A stretch of 64,000 nucleotides of DNA from Paragonimus westermani (Eukaryota; Platyhelminthes; Trematoda; Plagiorchiida; Troglotrematidae). The notes under the pieces were generated by a model that was not told the origin of the DNA, searched no databases, and saw only the letters and a program-made list of their open reading frames with translations. The stretch lies in assembly GCA_008508345.1 (NCBI GenBank), contig QNGE01000739.1, forward strand, positions 142,165 through 206,164. The letters are read 5' to 3'. Made by a program: the position numbers and the translations under genes. Below, piece by piece: positions 48,601-56,800 of this stretch (positions are counted from its first letter, which is position 1; every line of letters begins with the position of its first letter).

Positions 48601-51539
48601 ATTTACTTCAGAAGAATAACTACTGTGAGCTTGGGCAGTCAACTCCGTGTTTCATCTAGTCATTTCAGTGCGGCGCAGTGGACTGGCTAGTTAACTAGGT
48701 GCAATCGTGAAAATTCTAAACAGTTGGCTGGACTTCATAGTTCAACAAAAAATCCCTTGTCGAACGTGGTCACATGTTGTTTCCGCCGTCGGTTTGAATC
48801 TAGCGAAGGAGTGAATTTCTCGTAATTAGATCTCTTCTGAGATATTTAAACAGTTAAAACTCAGTTAATAAGACGCACCACTAAGATCTGTTCTTACGAG
48901 AATCTTGTACCACTGATTATCAGCTGAGTGGCGGACAGTAGTCTCGACTTCATAGGGTCTTATCAATGCCAGGCACCTTAAGAAATCAAACTCACAATAC
49001 ATGAATAAGTGTCGGAAAGGTATTTCTGTCAGTTACTCATCAGACCATTGTGAGAAGTTTGAACAACATCTAAACAGCTCTGTACCATTTTGGTGGTGGT
49101 CGCCAGAACCAAGTACTTGCAAAAACATTCGTAAACGCCCCTGAGATTCTGGCAGGGGTTCGTTAGTTTACGATTTCACCAACAACGACCGAATGACTTT
49201 AGCCGAGATGTAAAAGTTCAACAGCTAAGGAACATCGGGATTTTTCATACATTTTTCAGAAAATGTGACCGCGCTTGGTTGTAAACAGTCTATTTACTTA
49301 ACAAAAGAGATGAAACCAATCCAGTGAATGAGAAATGATAAAAATTCCCGCAATTCGGAATCATAAAAGCAATCGAACGTAAGGCGTAAGTGTAAAGCAG
49401 TTACAGATGAAATGAGTTAAGGGTGTTGTTGGTGTGGTTAATGAAACGACCGTTTTGAAAGTGATCCAACTGGACGCAAACTTACTAGCTTAACCGGAAA
49501 TAGAAGCCATGTGATTTGTTCGTCATGAGACATCGTTTATGTCTAGCTAGTTCTCACTTCACTAATGTAATGAAGATCTACGATTAGGAATATTTTTAAA
49601 AAGATTTTCACGGTATTCATATTTGGTTGCGCATACACTCTCGTCAGTTGTGGGGTTTTTGAACGAGAAAATATCGACTTTTAACGGAAAGGTAATGAAA
49701 GGTCAACAAAAGTTATTGCTGTGGTGATTACATCATTACGTGTGACCGATTGGACTGGATCAAAAAGCTGATTGCGTTGTTCGAGCTTAAGGCTTTTAAT
49801 AAATCAAAATTTGTGGAAATAACTGCCATTGTTTCGCATGAAGAATTCTAACTGTATCATTTTGAAACCGTCTATAGCGACTTCTTTGTTATAAATAGCA
49901 GCCTGTTTTCGTATTGATATGTTCGCCGAGCTTGGCATTTAGGTTGCAAACGTTTCATCACTGATGATGTCGCCTCGCTTGGTGATGAAACGTTTGCAAC
50001 CTAAATGCCAAGCTCGGCGAACATATCAATACCAAAACAATCAACCCGAGCTACAAACAACACCACCACTATTCCCAACCATCAGATAGCAGCCTGGTTT
50101 GATCAACAGTTCGGTGCCCGTCAAACTGTCAGTAAATTGTCGTTGCACTACTTCTGATTAACAGAGATTGACTTGGGTTCCGTTGAGTTCATCTGTAAGT
50201 TTACATACCAGACTTGTTTTCAACTCTGCAGACAATGACGCTTAAGTATACTACCTATCTGGGTAAAGAAAACAGTTGCTCGGAATTTTTCTAAGCCTTT
50301 TTACAACCACTAAGTGTCATCACTGAGACTCATACTTCGGAATGAGATGACAATTATAACAGTGTGGGTTGGTTTATTCCTCGAGATAAACAGAATTAGA
50401 TAACTTCAATCGATTTTCCCACGATCAAACCAAATGAACTATGTCTAACATAAGAATCAAGACGTTGATCTATGGCTGGAGTGCCACCATCTGGTTTGCT
50501 AAACATTAATCACTTTGCACACAAACAGTGGAGCACTGACGCATTCATATTTTTGCTGACGTTCAATCCACCTATTCGAAAAGAAGGCAGGCAATACAGC
50601 AATTTTTATATCTTATCCCTGACAGAATGTCTTGATGGACAGAAATTAATTTGTTACATATTCAGTACGGGTCAGTTTGATTGATAACGGAATAATTTAA
50701 TTGGTTTGTATACTAACATATATAATTCACAGGAACATGGGGCAGTAGATGTTTTCGACCACTGACAGTTAACACGATAAATTTGAAGCACAAAGTTCGC
50801 TCGATGGTTGTTTTGTTACGATGGTGAACAAAAACAATGAAGACTGCAAAAATCATCAAAGAATTTTGCTCATACACTGAAAGCTTAGGCGGACATTTCA
50901 GTTCGACTGTTTAGAAGTGGGCTGTACCAATTTTACCCAGCGGTGGTGAGATTCAATTTAACTGGAAAATATGACAAACATATCTGGATAGTTGCAGTGG
51001 TATGAACTAACAAAACTGGCATGATAATTCTTTGTACTATCTTGTAGACTTGCCGTGTTGTAAATACCATTGAATGCTACGTAATCAGTAGTATATTAGT
51101 AAATATCCATTTTCTCTTTGAGCTGCTTAATTAAGAATATTAAAAAACCGGTTGTGACATCCAGTTGAGAAAGCGGGATTTTCTTTAGTAAGATATCCAC
51201 ACCAAATGTAGTACGAATGAAGTTGAATAGTTTGGGCGTCGCGTTTAACATGTTATTGATAAACAGATTGGGATTTTCTTTAACCTCGTTGACGTTGTCT
51301 AACCATGGTTTTATAAGACAAACATTTAAAACAGATGGCTTATCAAGGAGCCTTGCAGTAAAACGATTTATACGTTGACAACTTGGGTTCTTACCGAGTA
51401 GCAGCAGTTTAAGACATTTCCATTCGCTTTTCTGTGCTTGTTTTAATTGTCTGTTTATAGAGCGTGAGATCGCCTTTGCCGTTTGTTCTTGGGAGTTCTC
51501 TGTGGACTTTGCGGCGCCACAACAACACAACAATGTCAT
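6052..51539 (-). CDS. Divergent Gs-like G-protein alpha subunit, multi-exon, 3' end missing
   Basis: This is a spliced gene for a heterotrimeric G-protein alpha subunit, a GTPase that relays signals from seven-helix receptors to effectors at the plasma membrane. Gs-type members stimulate adenylyl cyclase. Seven exons are supported: 51395-51539, 39797-39869, 30074-30171, 29085-29139, 28193-28281, 19917-20096 and 6052-6680. All have GT donors and AG acceptors. Phases agree at every junction between consecutive placed exons; only the gap between 39797 and 30171 is unresolved. The P-loop GTGESGKST, switch I Arg (RCRTMT), DxxGQ and NKID are all present. Intron positions after ..AK/Y, PSEQ, HFR/VFDV and WNNK agree with those I know for vertebrate GNAS. 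The alpha-A exon and the C-terminal exon are missing from this model. Oddities are an N-terminus without Gly2, Ser in the DVGGQ motif and an insert of more than 120 residues after NKID. Gs class is inferred; a lineage-specific paralogue is possible. Confidence 0.93.
6681..19916 (-). other. Intron of the G-alpha gene (13.2 kb)
   Basis: This is bounded by the donor GTAGGT after 19917 and an acceptor ..TTTGAACAG before 6680, and it splits a Lys codon of AWNNK. The content is mostly unremarkable AT-leaning sequence. There is a short AT-rich tract at about 8667-8685 and a weak LINE-like fragment at 18210-18476. No other gene was recognised. Confidence 0.85.
18210..18476 (+). mobile_element. Possible remnant of a LINE apurinic-endonuclease domain
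   Basis: An 88-codon open frame contains [14 protein letters not shown], then a segment with FWTIAYP and NLPLVI. The layout (basic run, Gly-Ile/Gly-Val, YV..L, and about 25 residues later an aromatic and a short beta-strand) recalls the middle of the endonuclease domain in CR1/RTE-type non-LTR retrotransposons. There the motif is GGGV..YV...L followed by W..I. No catalytic Glu or SDH motif is visible and flanking frames are closed, so at most this is a small decayed piece. It may be chance. Confidence 0.25.
19917..20096 (-). CDS. G-alpha exon: switch II (DVSGQ) to ..FEQAWNN
   Basis: This 180-nt exon starts with one G after ACCACAG and encodes [18 protein letters not shown], then [19 protein letters not shown] and [18 protein letters not shown], then AWNN. 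It ends AA before GTAGGT. Family features are DxxGQ (G3 box; Gln is the catalytic residue), the RKKW helix, VTAI.F.V..S.(F/Y)..V and RED..QNRL. Compared with the usual DVGGQR(D/S)ER, the first glycine is Ser and the acidic pair after Arg is Gly-Ala. NRLMDSL has Asp where Gs has Glu in the switch II-alpha-3 contact. These changes fall in the part that rearranges on GTP binding, so activation kinetics may differ (inference). Confidence 0.96.
20097..28192 (-). other. Intron of the G-alpha gene (8.1 kb)
   Basis: This runs from GTAATT after 28193 to ..ACCACAG before 20096, with an Arg codon split CG/G. It contains a decayed tRNA-derived SINE at about 25531-25748. Overlapping frames at 22433-22982 and a 108-codon frame at 24230-24556 show no domain I recognise. 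Nothing else was identified. Confidence 0.85.
25531..25748 (-). mobile_element. tRNA-derived SINE, decayed copy
   Basis: This aligns along its whole length with the copy at about 31712-31955. Shared blocks include TTTCGAAAAG(G/A)AGCA.TA.ACTC.AGTTTCG, CACA(C)TTAGGCACGAC and the CCCGA(C/T)CGTC block near the end. The tRNA-like head reads on the minus strand, but its A and B boxes are heavily mutated here. The copy is old and has no coding capacity. Confidence 0.55.
28193..28281 (-). CDS. G-alpha exon: switch I with catalytic Arg, small insert before switch II
   Basis: This 89-nt exon starts in phase 0 after ..TTTTTGACAG with [14 protein letters not shown], the switch I region. The arginine of CRTMT is the GTPase arginine modified by cholera toxin in Gs, and the second Thr of TMT is the magnesium ligand. 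It continues [15 protein letters not shown] and ends CG before GTAATT. The next exon adds G to make Arg, giving HFR-VFDV. Between the beta-2 and beta-3 strands there are about five residues more than in vertebrate Gs (TSRKN region). As far as I recall, inserts at this turn occur in some invertebrate G-alphas. Confidence 0.93.
28282..29084 (-). other. Intron of the G-alpha gene (0.8 kb)
   Basis: GTAATC donor after PSEQ and ..TTTTTGACAG acceptor before DILRC. It lies between codons (phase 0). No feature was recognised inside. Confidence 0.9.
29085..29139 (-). CDS. G-alpha exon: [19 protein letters not shown], end of helical domain
   Basis: A 55-nt exon whose first C completes the tyrosine left split by exon 30074-30171. 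It encodes [18 protein letters not shown] and ends in phase 0 before GTAATC. This is almost the Gs consensus (YFLDKIDVIKQADYVPSDQ in vertebrates). Both ends coincide with GNAS intron positions. The segment forms the last helical-domain helix and the hinge to switch I. It is the strongest single piece of evidence for Gs-type ancestry. Confidence 0.95.
29140..30073 (-). other. Intron of the G-alpha gene (0.9 kb)
   Basis: GTGAGT donor after ..DSAK-TA and ..TGGATTTCAG acceptor. It splits a Tyr codon in phase 2, as in vertebrate GNAS. No feature was recognised inside. Confidence 0.9.
30074..30171 (-). CDS. G-alpha exon: helical domain, ..[17 protein letters not shown]
   Basis: This 98-nt exon starts in phase 0 after ..TTGGTCAG and encodes [16 protein letters not shown], then [16 protein letters not shown]. 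It ends with TA of a tyrosine codon before GTGAGT. It matches the helical-domain segment of G-alpha proteins in which LW..(G)VQ is followed by a basic/acidic stretch and EYQL.DSA.Y. Gs-type subunits have ..FF/FYEH..LW.D.GV..., which fits best. The helical domain caps the bound nucleotide. The preceding exon is not identified; canonical proteins have a Pro-rich FxxP segment just before this point. Confidence 0.95.
30269..30538 (-). pseudogene. Decayed coding segment of unknown repeat, one internal stop
   Basis: One minus-strand frame of 90 codons has a single TGA, well inside it. It reads [20 protein letters not shown], then [19 protein letters not shown], then the stop, then [20 protein letters not shown] and on to TAA at 30269-30271. 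The composition on both sides of the stop is protein-like (aromatic runs, amphipathic helices), and the same frame resumes after the stop. This suggests a once-coding mobile element rather than a chance frame. I do not recognise the family. It sits only 98 bases upstream of the G-alpha exon at 30171. Part of it vaguely resembles the alpha-A helix, but splice phases do not fit the gene. Confidence 0.35.
30813..30872 (-). CDS. Candidate G-alpha exon 3 (start of alpha-A helix), unproven
   Basis: A 60-nt stretch with a good acceptor (pyrimidine-rich, ending ACACAG) would complete the split codon left by exon 39797-39869 as CAT (His). It continues [19 protein letters not shown] to a GTGATA donor in phase 2. 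It loosely resembles the acidic linker and early alpha-A of other G-alphas, where a Tyr/Phe-Lys pair is followed by aromatic and Thr-Ile residues. The phase at the upstream junction is right. I found no exon that would carry phase 2 onward to the phase-0 exon at 30171, and the donor is not a strong consensus. Treat it as a hypothesis. Confidence 0.25.
31712..31955 (-). mobile_element. tRNA-derived SINE, best-preserved copy
   Basis: On the minus strand the head has an RNA polymerase III A-box-like TGGCGCAGTGGTTAACACGG followed about 30 bases later by a B-box-like GGAGTTCAAATCC. Together they form the internal promoter of a tRNA-derived SINE. The body continues leftward to the TTTCGAAAAG block near 31740. 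Two related copies in the same orientation lie at about 25.5 kb and 47.3 kb. No poly-A tail or clear target-site duplication was seen, and the exact ends are approximate. Confidence 0.7.
39797..39869 (-). CDS. G-alpha exon 2: P-loop (G1 box) and start of helix alpha-1/linker
   Basis: This 73-nt exon opens with GT (second and third bases of Gly) and encodes the nucleotide-binding P-loop TGESGKST, then [15 protein letters not shown], the alpha-1 helix and linker-1 of G-alpha proteins. The acceptor is ..CATGCAG. The donor is GTAAGT after CA, so the last codon is split in phase 2. The Lys and Ser that bind phosphate and magnesium are intact. IIHINGY resembles the Gs/Gi signature RILHVNGF. The exon stands alone, with about 11.5 kb of intron before it and several kilobases after it, which is why it is too short to show as a long open frame. 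Confidence 0.95.
41222..42420 (-). mobile_element. Penelope-like retroelement, broken (RT end plus GIY-YIG endonuclease)
   Basis: Penelope-like elements encode a reverse transcriptase followed by a GIY-YIG endonuclease. Here one minus-strand frame from about 41999 to 41222 gives [20 protein letters not shown] (the RT-linker pattern) and, at about 41503-41592, [20 protein letters not shown] followed by [10 protein letters not shown], a classic C-x-CG-xx-YIGRT..RL..R..EH endonuclease core. After it come [11 protein letters not shown] and [11 protein letters not shown]. In-frame stops at 41915-41917, 41807-41809 and 41492-41494 show decay. Further upstream (42136-42420), in another frame, [11 protein letters not shown] resembles the RT motif with L.FLD. 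The catalytic YxDD was not found. Inactive and inserted sense-parallel to the host gene. Confidence 0.75.
47262..47405 (-). mobile_element. tRNA-derived SINE, partial copy
   Basis: Same family and orientation as the copy near 31.8 kb. Shared blocks are AGAAGCA(A/T)TAGACT.GAG, CACGACCG(C) ..TTTAAACTCCGG (B-box region) and CAAGGCAACCG followed by a mutated A-box. The outer part of the head is degraded. A separate tRNA-like sequence begins about 120 bases to the right on the other strand. Confidence 0.5.
47526..47605 (+). repeat. tRNA-like sequence (tRNA pseudogene or SINE head)
   Basis: An 80-nt stretch has a perfect 7-bp acceptor pair GGCTTCG/CGAAGCC, a D-arm GCTC..GAGC, a consensus A box TAGCTCAGCTGGTAGAGCG and a consensus B box GGTTCGAATCC. 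The T-stem has one outer mismatch. The anticodon arm does not close (CTTGC cannot pair with the bases that follow a 7-nt loop), so no anticodon can be assigned. The good pol III boxes with a broken anticodon arm suggest a pseudogene or the head of a second SINE type rather than a working tRNA. Confidence 0.55.
49911..50032. repeat. Perfect 51-bp inverted repeat with 20-nt loop
   Basis: Left arm 49911-49961 and right arm 49982-50032 are exact reverse complements. The spacer is TGATGATGTCGCCTCGCTTG. With one mismatch the arms extend about six bases further. The right half contains CTGATGA, a GTCGCC/GGTGAT hairpin and GAAAC, the order of the hammerhead ribozyme core that occurs in Penelope-like elements and in schistosome SINE-like repeats. 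Absence of any arm mismatch suggests recent formation or gene conversion. It may be a head-to-head fragment of a Penelope-like terminal repeat (inference). Confidence 0.85.
51395..51539 (-). CDS. G-alpha exon 1: start codon, N-terminal helix, first base of P-loop glycine
   Basis: This exon encodes 48 residues plus one base. The peptide starts MTLLCCCG, continues as a basic amphipathic alpha-N helix (beta-gamma contact in known G-alphas) and ends LKLLLL, the beta-1 strand that leads into the P-loop. The start at 51539 is favoured because an in-frame TAA lies four codons upstream (51549-51551). The donor GTAAGA follows the first G of a glycine codon. That codon is completed by the GT that opens exon 39797-39869, which restores the G of GTGESGKST. 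There is no glycine at position 2, so N-myristoylation of the kind seen in Gi is not expected. Cys5-7 could be palmitoylated, as the N-terminal cysteines of Gs and Gq are. The frame stays open into the intron, but that extension has no G-alpha similarity. Confidence 0.92.
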
Positions 51540-51699
51540 CCCAGACAGTTAAGATTATTTTAATTCCATCAAGGTCTGTAGATTCATCTGGTGAACAAGC
51601 GAGACGGATCAGTTATTCATTCAGGTTTGCTTATGCGAGCGCACCGGATATCGTCTTGCCTGGCCACGAATCCGAAGTGCAGATTAGCATCGATTACAT

Positions 51700-51778
51700 G
51701 TTTGTGCGTGTGTAGGTGCGTGCGCACGCATGTGCATGGACACGATTGCAAGCACACACACACGCACACGCAAACGCT
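51700..51778. repeat. TG/CA-rich tract with GC palindrome, just upstream of the G-alpha start
   Basis: Alternating purine-pyrimidine sequence. TG-rich sequence is followed by the 14-base palindrome TGCGTGCGCACGCA (51717-51730), then CA-rich repeats (CACACACACGCACACGCA). The TG and CA halves can pair with each other. The tract lies about 160-240 bases upstream of the G-alpha ATG on the minus strand, i.e. in the 5' UTR or promoter zone. Such sequence can adopt Z-DNA or hairpins; a regulatory role is only a possibility. Confidence 0.6.
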
Positions 51779-52341
51779 CTCGAAACGTTTAACAACTGGC
51801 TCGTCTGATTAGTGGTCGTTGCAATGAACTGATTAAGTCGATCACGCTCTGATGTTAGTATACATGAACTAGCGGCCGCTCTACTTGACTAGCATTCACC
51901 TCTACACCCCAATGCTCTCTGCTGAAAAGGCGTTCCATATGCGTAAACTGAAATCTAGACTCTGAGTTGTGATTTGTTAATCAGCGTTCGAATATTTGAA
52001 AGCAGAAAACATTGCGCTTGATTTGTCTCGAGTTCCAACTAACCAATCGCGTGCTATTGACAAATAATGTAAGTTGTATTTGCTACCAAGATGGACACAG
52101 CACTCTTTGTTACGTTAATGGGTAATTTACATCTTATGAACTATTTGTGTGGTCCTATACAGAACTGCTAAAAGTGACTAACAAAAGGTCTGGTCTTTAT
52201 GTAATATTGAAAAAGTGGCTGTTGGTTTTTCCAAGTATATTACAAGGTAAACGGCTTCCAGTCTGAATATCAGAAGAAGTTCCATCAATAATTACCAGAG
52301 GTAATTCGCAGAGTAGAATATAAATTCACTGTGAACGAGAT

Positions 52342-53812
52342 TTATGCATTTAAAATGAGAGGATTTACAGTATTCAAAACAGCAGACACGTTCTTGAGTG
52401 CACACGTTTTTACATAGGCTGTAGAAACATATAACTCGAAGGTGACCTTAATATCGGTCTTTATACAGTTTGTAATTTTTATCAAACTACTCACAGAGTG
52501 TTGCCAATGTGTTTTACAAATTGCTATCATAACCATACCAGACAAAATATTCTCATGCAAGGGTTGACTGAACAAGCCCTCTTTGTGTTGATTTCTACGG
52601 TGGCTTAGATATTTAGTTCTTGATTCAGCGTTCCAATTATTTTCCAAATGTTTCTTTAACTGAGTCTATTCTGTCACTTGAAGAGAATAATCAGAAGACA
52701 TAAATTACAATGCGGATTCGTTTCATGCAGCCGTCATTCGTAGGCTTGACTAAAATGAAATACTTGCATCGGTAGAATGAAACGAACACTTAAAACCATG
52801 AACGAGGAACATATCTCAAGTTGGTTGAGTGATCTAGTTACACCGGTTAGTAGGTAACACAATGAAATGAACGCATACAATAATTTGTGTAACCTGACTT
52901 TTCTATTAACAAGTCCAAAATGTGTCTGAACTTTGTCGTGTTTTCAAGCCTTCTTTGGTGTGCGAGAGTTTGTGGGTGCAGGCATGAGTTAGAAATATAC
53001 TCATTACAAAGAAGTTTTACATAACTAAATTTTCCGGCGTTAGATCTTTTCATTTGCCTCTCACTTCTGAATGGCTGTGTACCCGCTATTGTTTTGTAAA
53101 CACCACAAAAATTAGGTTGTAGTATGTTTAGCAGTAACATAATGTTTTGAGTCCATAAACACTGAAAAAACGTTTTCCTTAGTTACCTTTATACTATGTG
53201 TCAAGTTTCTGTTAATTTTATATGAAAATGACAAATTCGTTTTCTGTCGGTTATTCTCTGTATTAAAGTAGGCAGTGACTTTCTGCTCTGTTTGTCCTCT
53301 AAGGTTGGTAAGATATAAGCGATAAAGCGAAAGCAGTTTAGCTGATGATGAAGTCCGTGGCTCACTTATTCGAGTGCTGTACCGCCGTCTAATATATTTT
53401 GACGTGGATGTGTTCCAAATTAATCTCATTGGTCTAGCGTATAATATGAACCTGAGCGAAACTTCGCGGTAAGAATGTGAAACTAATATTTTTGGTGTTT
53501 ATTGTAGCCCAAACGATTCGGTTGACACAGCGATCCATATGTCGCTAAAAATCAAAATTCGGCGGGGACTGGACGCAGTCTAGCATTCGATAACTTCAAT
53601 TCCATTCGCATAAGAGCGATGATTTCAGAAATACGTGGAAAATGTTCTCTGAAATACTTAATGACCGCTAAGGTAACTTGATGAGGGAGAACGTGGAATT
53701 GCGTGTGTTCGAATTTAACACGCTGTACGTCAGACATTTTGAAATGTTTGTTTAAAACCGTTTCGCAGCTTCCTACAGATGCAACATATACATGCGTTCG
53801 ACAGTTACTCAC
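52342..53812 (-). other. Run of minus-strand open frames, unrecognised
   Basis: Four frames of 86-105 codons follow one another on the minus strand (53552-53812, 53112-53429, 52847-53140, 52342-52647), denser than elsewhere upstream of the G-alpha gene. None shows a domain, signal peptide or membrane segment I can name, and no clear splice chain links them. They could be a decayed mobile element, an upstream exon cluster or chance. Confidence 0.15.
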
Positions 53813-56800
53813 TTTGACGCTGGAAATGCTGAAGTGCTAACAGACATTTAGAAAAAGACAACCACACATTGTGTCCTATTTTGATACTTTTGCACGCAAT
53901 TTGTTATGTCCCGTTTCGCGATTGACCAAGACGAAGGAAGACAACGTGAAAAATATTTGCCTTGAGTACATTTTTTTAATATATGTGGCTGTGAATACCT
54001 ATTTATCAGAGACACACTCTCGAACGACAATCGGACAAGGTAACCTGCAGTAGTTAACCCGTACCCACCGAACACGACAGCGCATAGAAATGACTCTTGA
54101 CTAATTGTACTTTTGTCTAATCACACTCGCTCTGTGGTAACAGCAACCTCGGTGACCTTCGATTTTTTCAATTTCTACACTCCACATAATTTCTATTATT
54201 TTGTCTGATGTGGCACTAGACCCACAACATGGTGGCACTTTTACAATATTGAACAGTGCGATCACTTTTGAGTTATTGGAACAGATATTCTTTCTTTAAT
54301 TACTGGTGTCTTGTTAATTCCCATTGTGTGAAGGTTAAAGTATTGACTCTTTTTTTCTATATTCTTAATACGCTGAAATTTTGCTATGTTTGTGAGAAAC
54401 CTAATCATTGATCATATTGGAATGTTGGAGACTATAGAACGGTATCATGAGATGCGTATATCTGAATGTGCTGCATGGTACAAAAAAGGAGGATTGGACA
54501 GAATGAAAACAAAAAGTGTTTCATTCTGAAAGTGGGGCTAGCCCACGGAAACTAAACATGAATGCAGTGCACTTTAACGACTAACGACTTACTGTTATGT
54601 GTAATGGGATCCGTACACTAATTCAAAGCTGTCGTGATTGCTCATCTGTTGAGAGACTGGGACTAGCTCCGTTAGCACAAGCACAAAGTTGTTTAGATTC
54701 GTCTACTTTTATGACAATTCCACGACCGATTCAGGCAGGCAGTATCAGATCGGACACACTGCAACACCGAAAAAATGTCGTTCACATTTTGGGTGACCCA
54801 TCTAGTGTTCAAGGTCTAGTGAATTTTATCGGAGATAGAGAGCCACACTAAGGGTGTAGATGTGCCCCTCAGCATTAACTAGCTGGTATAACAATCTACA
54901 GGTCAAATTAAGTTTGATTCTGAAGTATCAATAGCACACACAGAACCGATTCAGTGTAATAAATATTTCCGTGTAAGAAAGACGACAAAACTGTGAAACA
55001 GGCTTCGTAGACCTACGCTGTATTCTGTCAATCAGCTGAAGATTCTTCGCAAAGAATGGCCAACAGCGTTCATTAGTTAGCTCAAGATCTAGTAGCACAT
55101 GATATGTTAGATTTCTACACTAGTAGGGAATATCTCGGGGACATGCTGAGATTCTCTGAAGTGATCATTCCTAGATCTCCTTCACGGACGATGATAATCA
55201 AGATTTCACCCTACGGAAAATGAGCAGGAGAGCTTTGTCAATACCAATTCTTGGTGATTAAGCATTTCAGCTAGTCGCTGTTACAAGGGAGGAGATGGAG
55301 TTATCTGCATTTCCTGAACTCCTCCTCTCCTGGGGAACATTGAGATGTTATGCGGGAGTGGTGTCAACTTCGTTAAACAAACTGCATTGTGAACACCCAT
55401 ACAGGGATGTACCAAAGAGTAAAGTATCCTTATGTTTCAATATGTGATTGTCTTTGAGGTGATTTGTGAAAGAGCATGTATTTTTGTTACTAGTTTTATA
55501 GTTTAACCGCTGACGGTGTCATGTAGAATGATCAGATCGCACTTTCTATCTGATTAAATATCAGCTCATGCGTGGACTGAATCACCTTAGTATTGTTTTG
55601 ATGGAATTGTCACATCAACACTGATTTGCCAACGGATAGCATGGTGATAATTGCCCAGGGCCAGGATAAGTACATCTGTAAATGTGGTGTGTAAGACAGA
55701 ATTGCGTGGTTTAATTCACACAAATCCGTGTTGATTACATTCTCACTGTCATAGGCGGTTACGGTGCGGCTTTATTAACAGGTAACACGCCTTTAAAGCT
55801 TTGTTGTATGAGTTTGGGGCGACGTCAGCTTGCATAAGTAGTACACTATGAGTAAATCGTTGTCCAGATTGAGATATTTCTTAGGTGCCAGTTTAGACCA
55901 AGCTTTCCCGTAATTGTGAACTTACCGGTCACTTGTCTGAAGTTCTTCAGTCAGTTTAAATTCGTCCAATTCTGTCTTCGAGGGGATAAAAAGTAGAAAC
56001 TTCATTAGGAACAAAATCTTGTTACAGTAATGTGAGATAATATCAGTAATGAGATAATTCAGAAATGGCTGTCTCACAGTCACTGAACATTCTGTCGTGA
56101 CTGTGTTTCTTCACATCTGGGCATAGAACGCAGAACGATTTAAATGCCGTGTTGCCTTCAGCTTCAGGTGACCACTACCGCAGCTTAAAATTGGGTTGAT
56201 TACACGGCTGCTAATATCCACATATCATTTTGTTCTAAAAATTGGGAGACTGCTGTAGTTTTTGCATATTTAAAAAACTCGGAACAGTGTGATCGACGGA
56301 CTCAAGAGGATTTGGAACTTTTACATCTTCCGTAATAGTTTTTAACTGCAAAAATACCAGATGATATCCGAACCTATCGAAGACCGCATTGAATAACTAA
56401 ACTACAATCTACGGAAACCCCCTGGAAAGGAAACAGACCGGATCTACGCACCTCGATAGTAAGTCGTCCACGCATGTAAAACCGAGCACCGTTTGGCGCT
56501 GCAGTTTCGAAAAGTATAGATTGGTGGACAATGTAGTGTCGCTTTCTATTTTTCTGTGGAGGCTGTGATCATATATCACAACTGAAAAAGTATCGTGAGT
56601 GATGAAGAATGTTTTTGATTGGATCTAACACAACCGAGAGATCACTGATGAAATTGATCTAATGTGGAGAGTCCAAACGGTCGGAACTAACTTTTATAAA
56701 GTGTCCGACAGTTGCAGAATAAAGTCGTGTGCGTAAACCTGAGACCTTTGATACGCGCAGGAATTTGAGACTGGTGATCATGAACAGTCTTCTGTCCAAA

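Larger units (their letters stand above)
39870..51394 (-). other. First intron of the G-alpha gene (11.5 kb)
   Basis: GTAAGA donor after exon 1 and ..CATGCAG acceptor before the P-loop exon. It splits the first P-loop glycine in phase 1, the conserved G-alpha position. It hosts a broken Penelope-like element, a SINE copy, a tRNA-like sequence and a long perfect inverted repeat, each listed separately. Frames at 43111-43864 and 45141-45539 carry no recognised domain. Confidence 0.88.
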
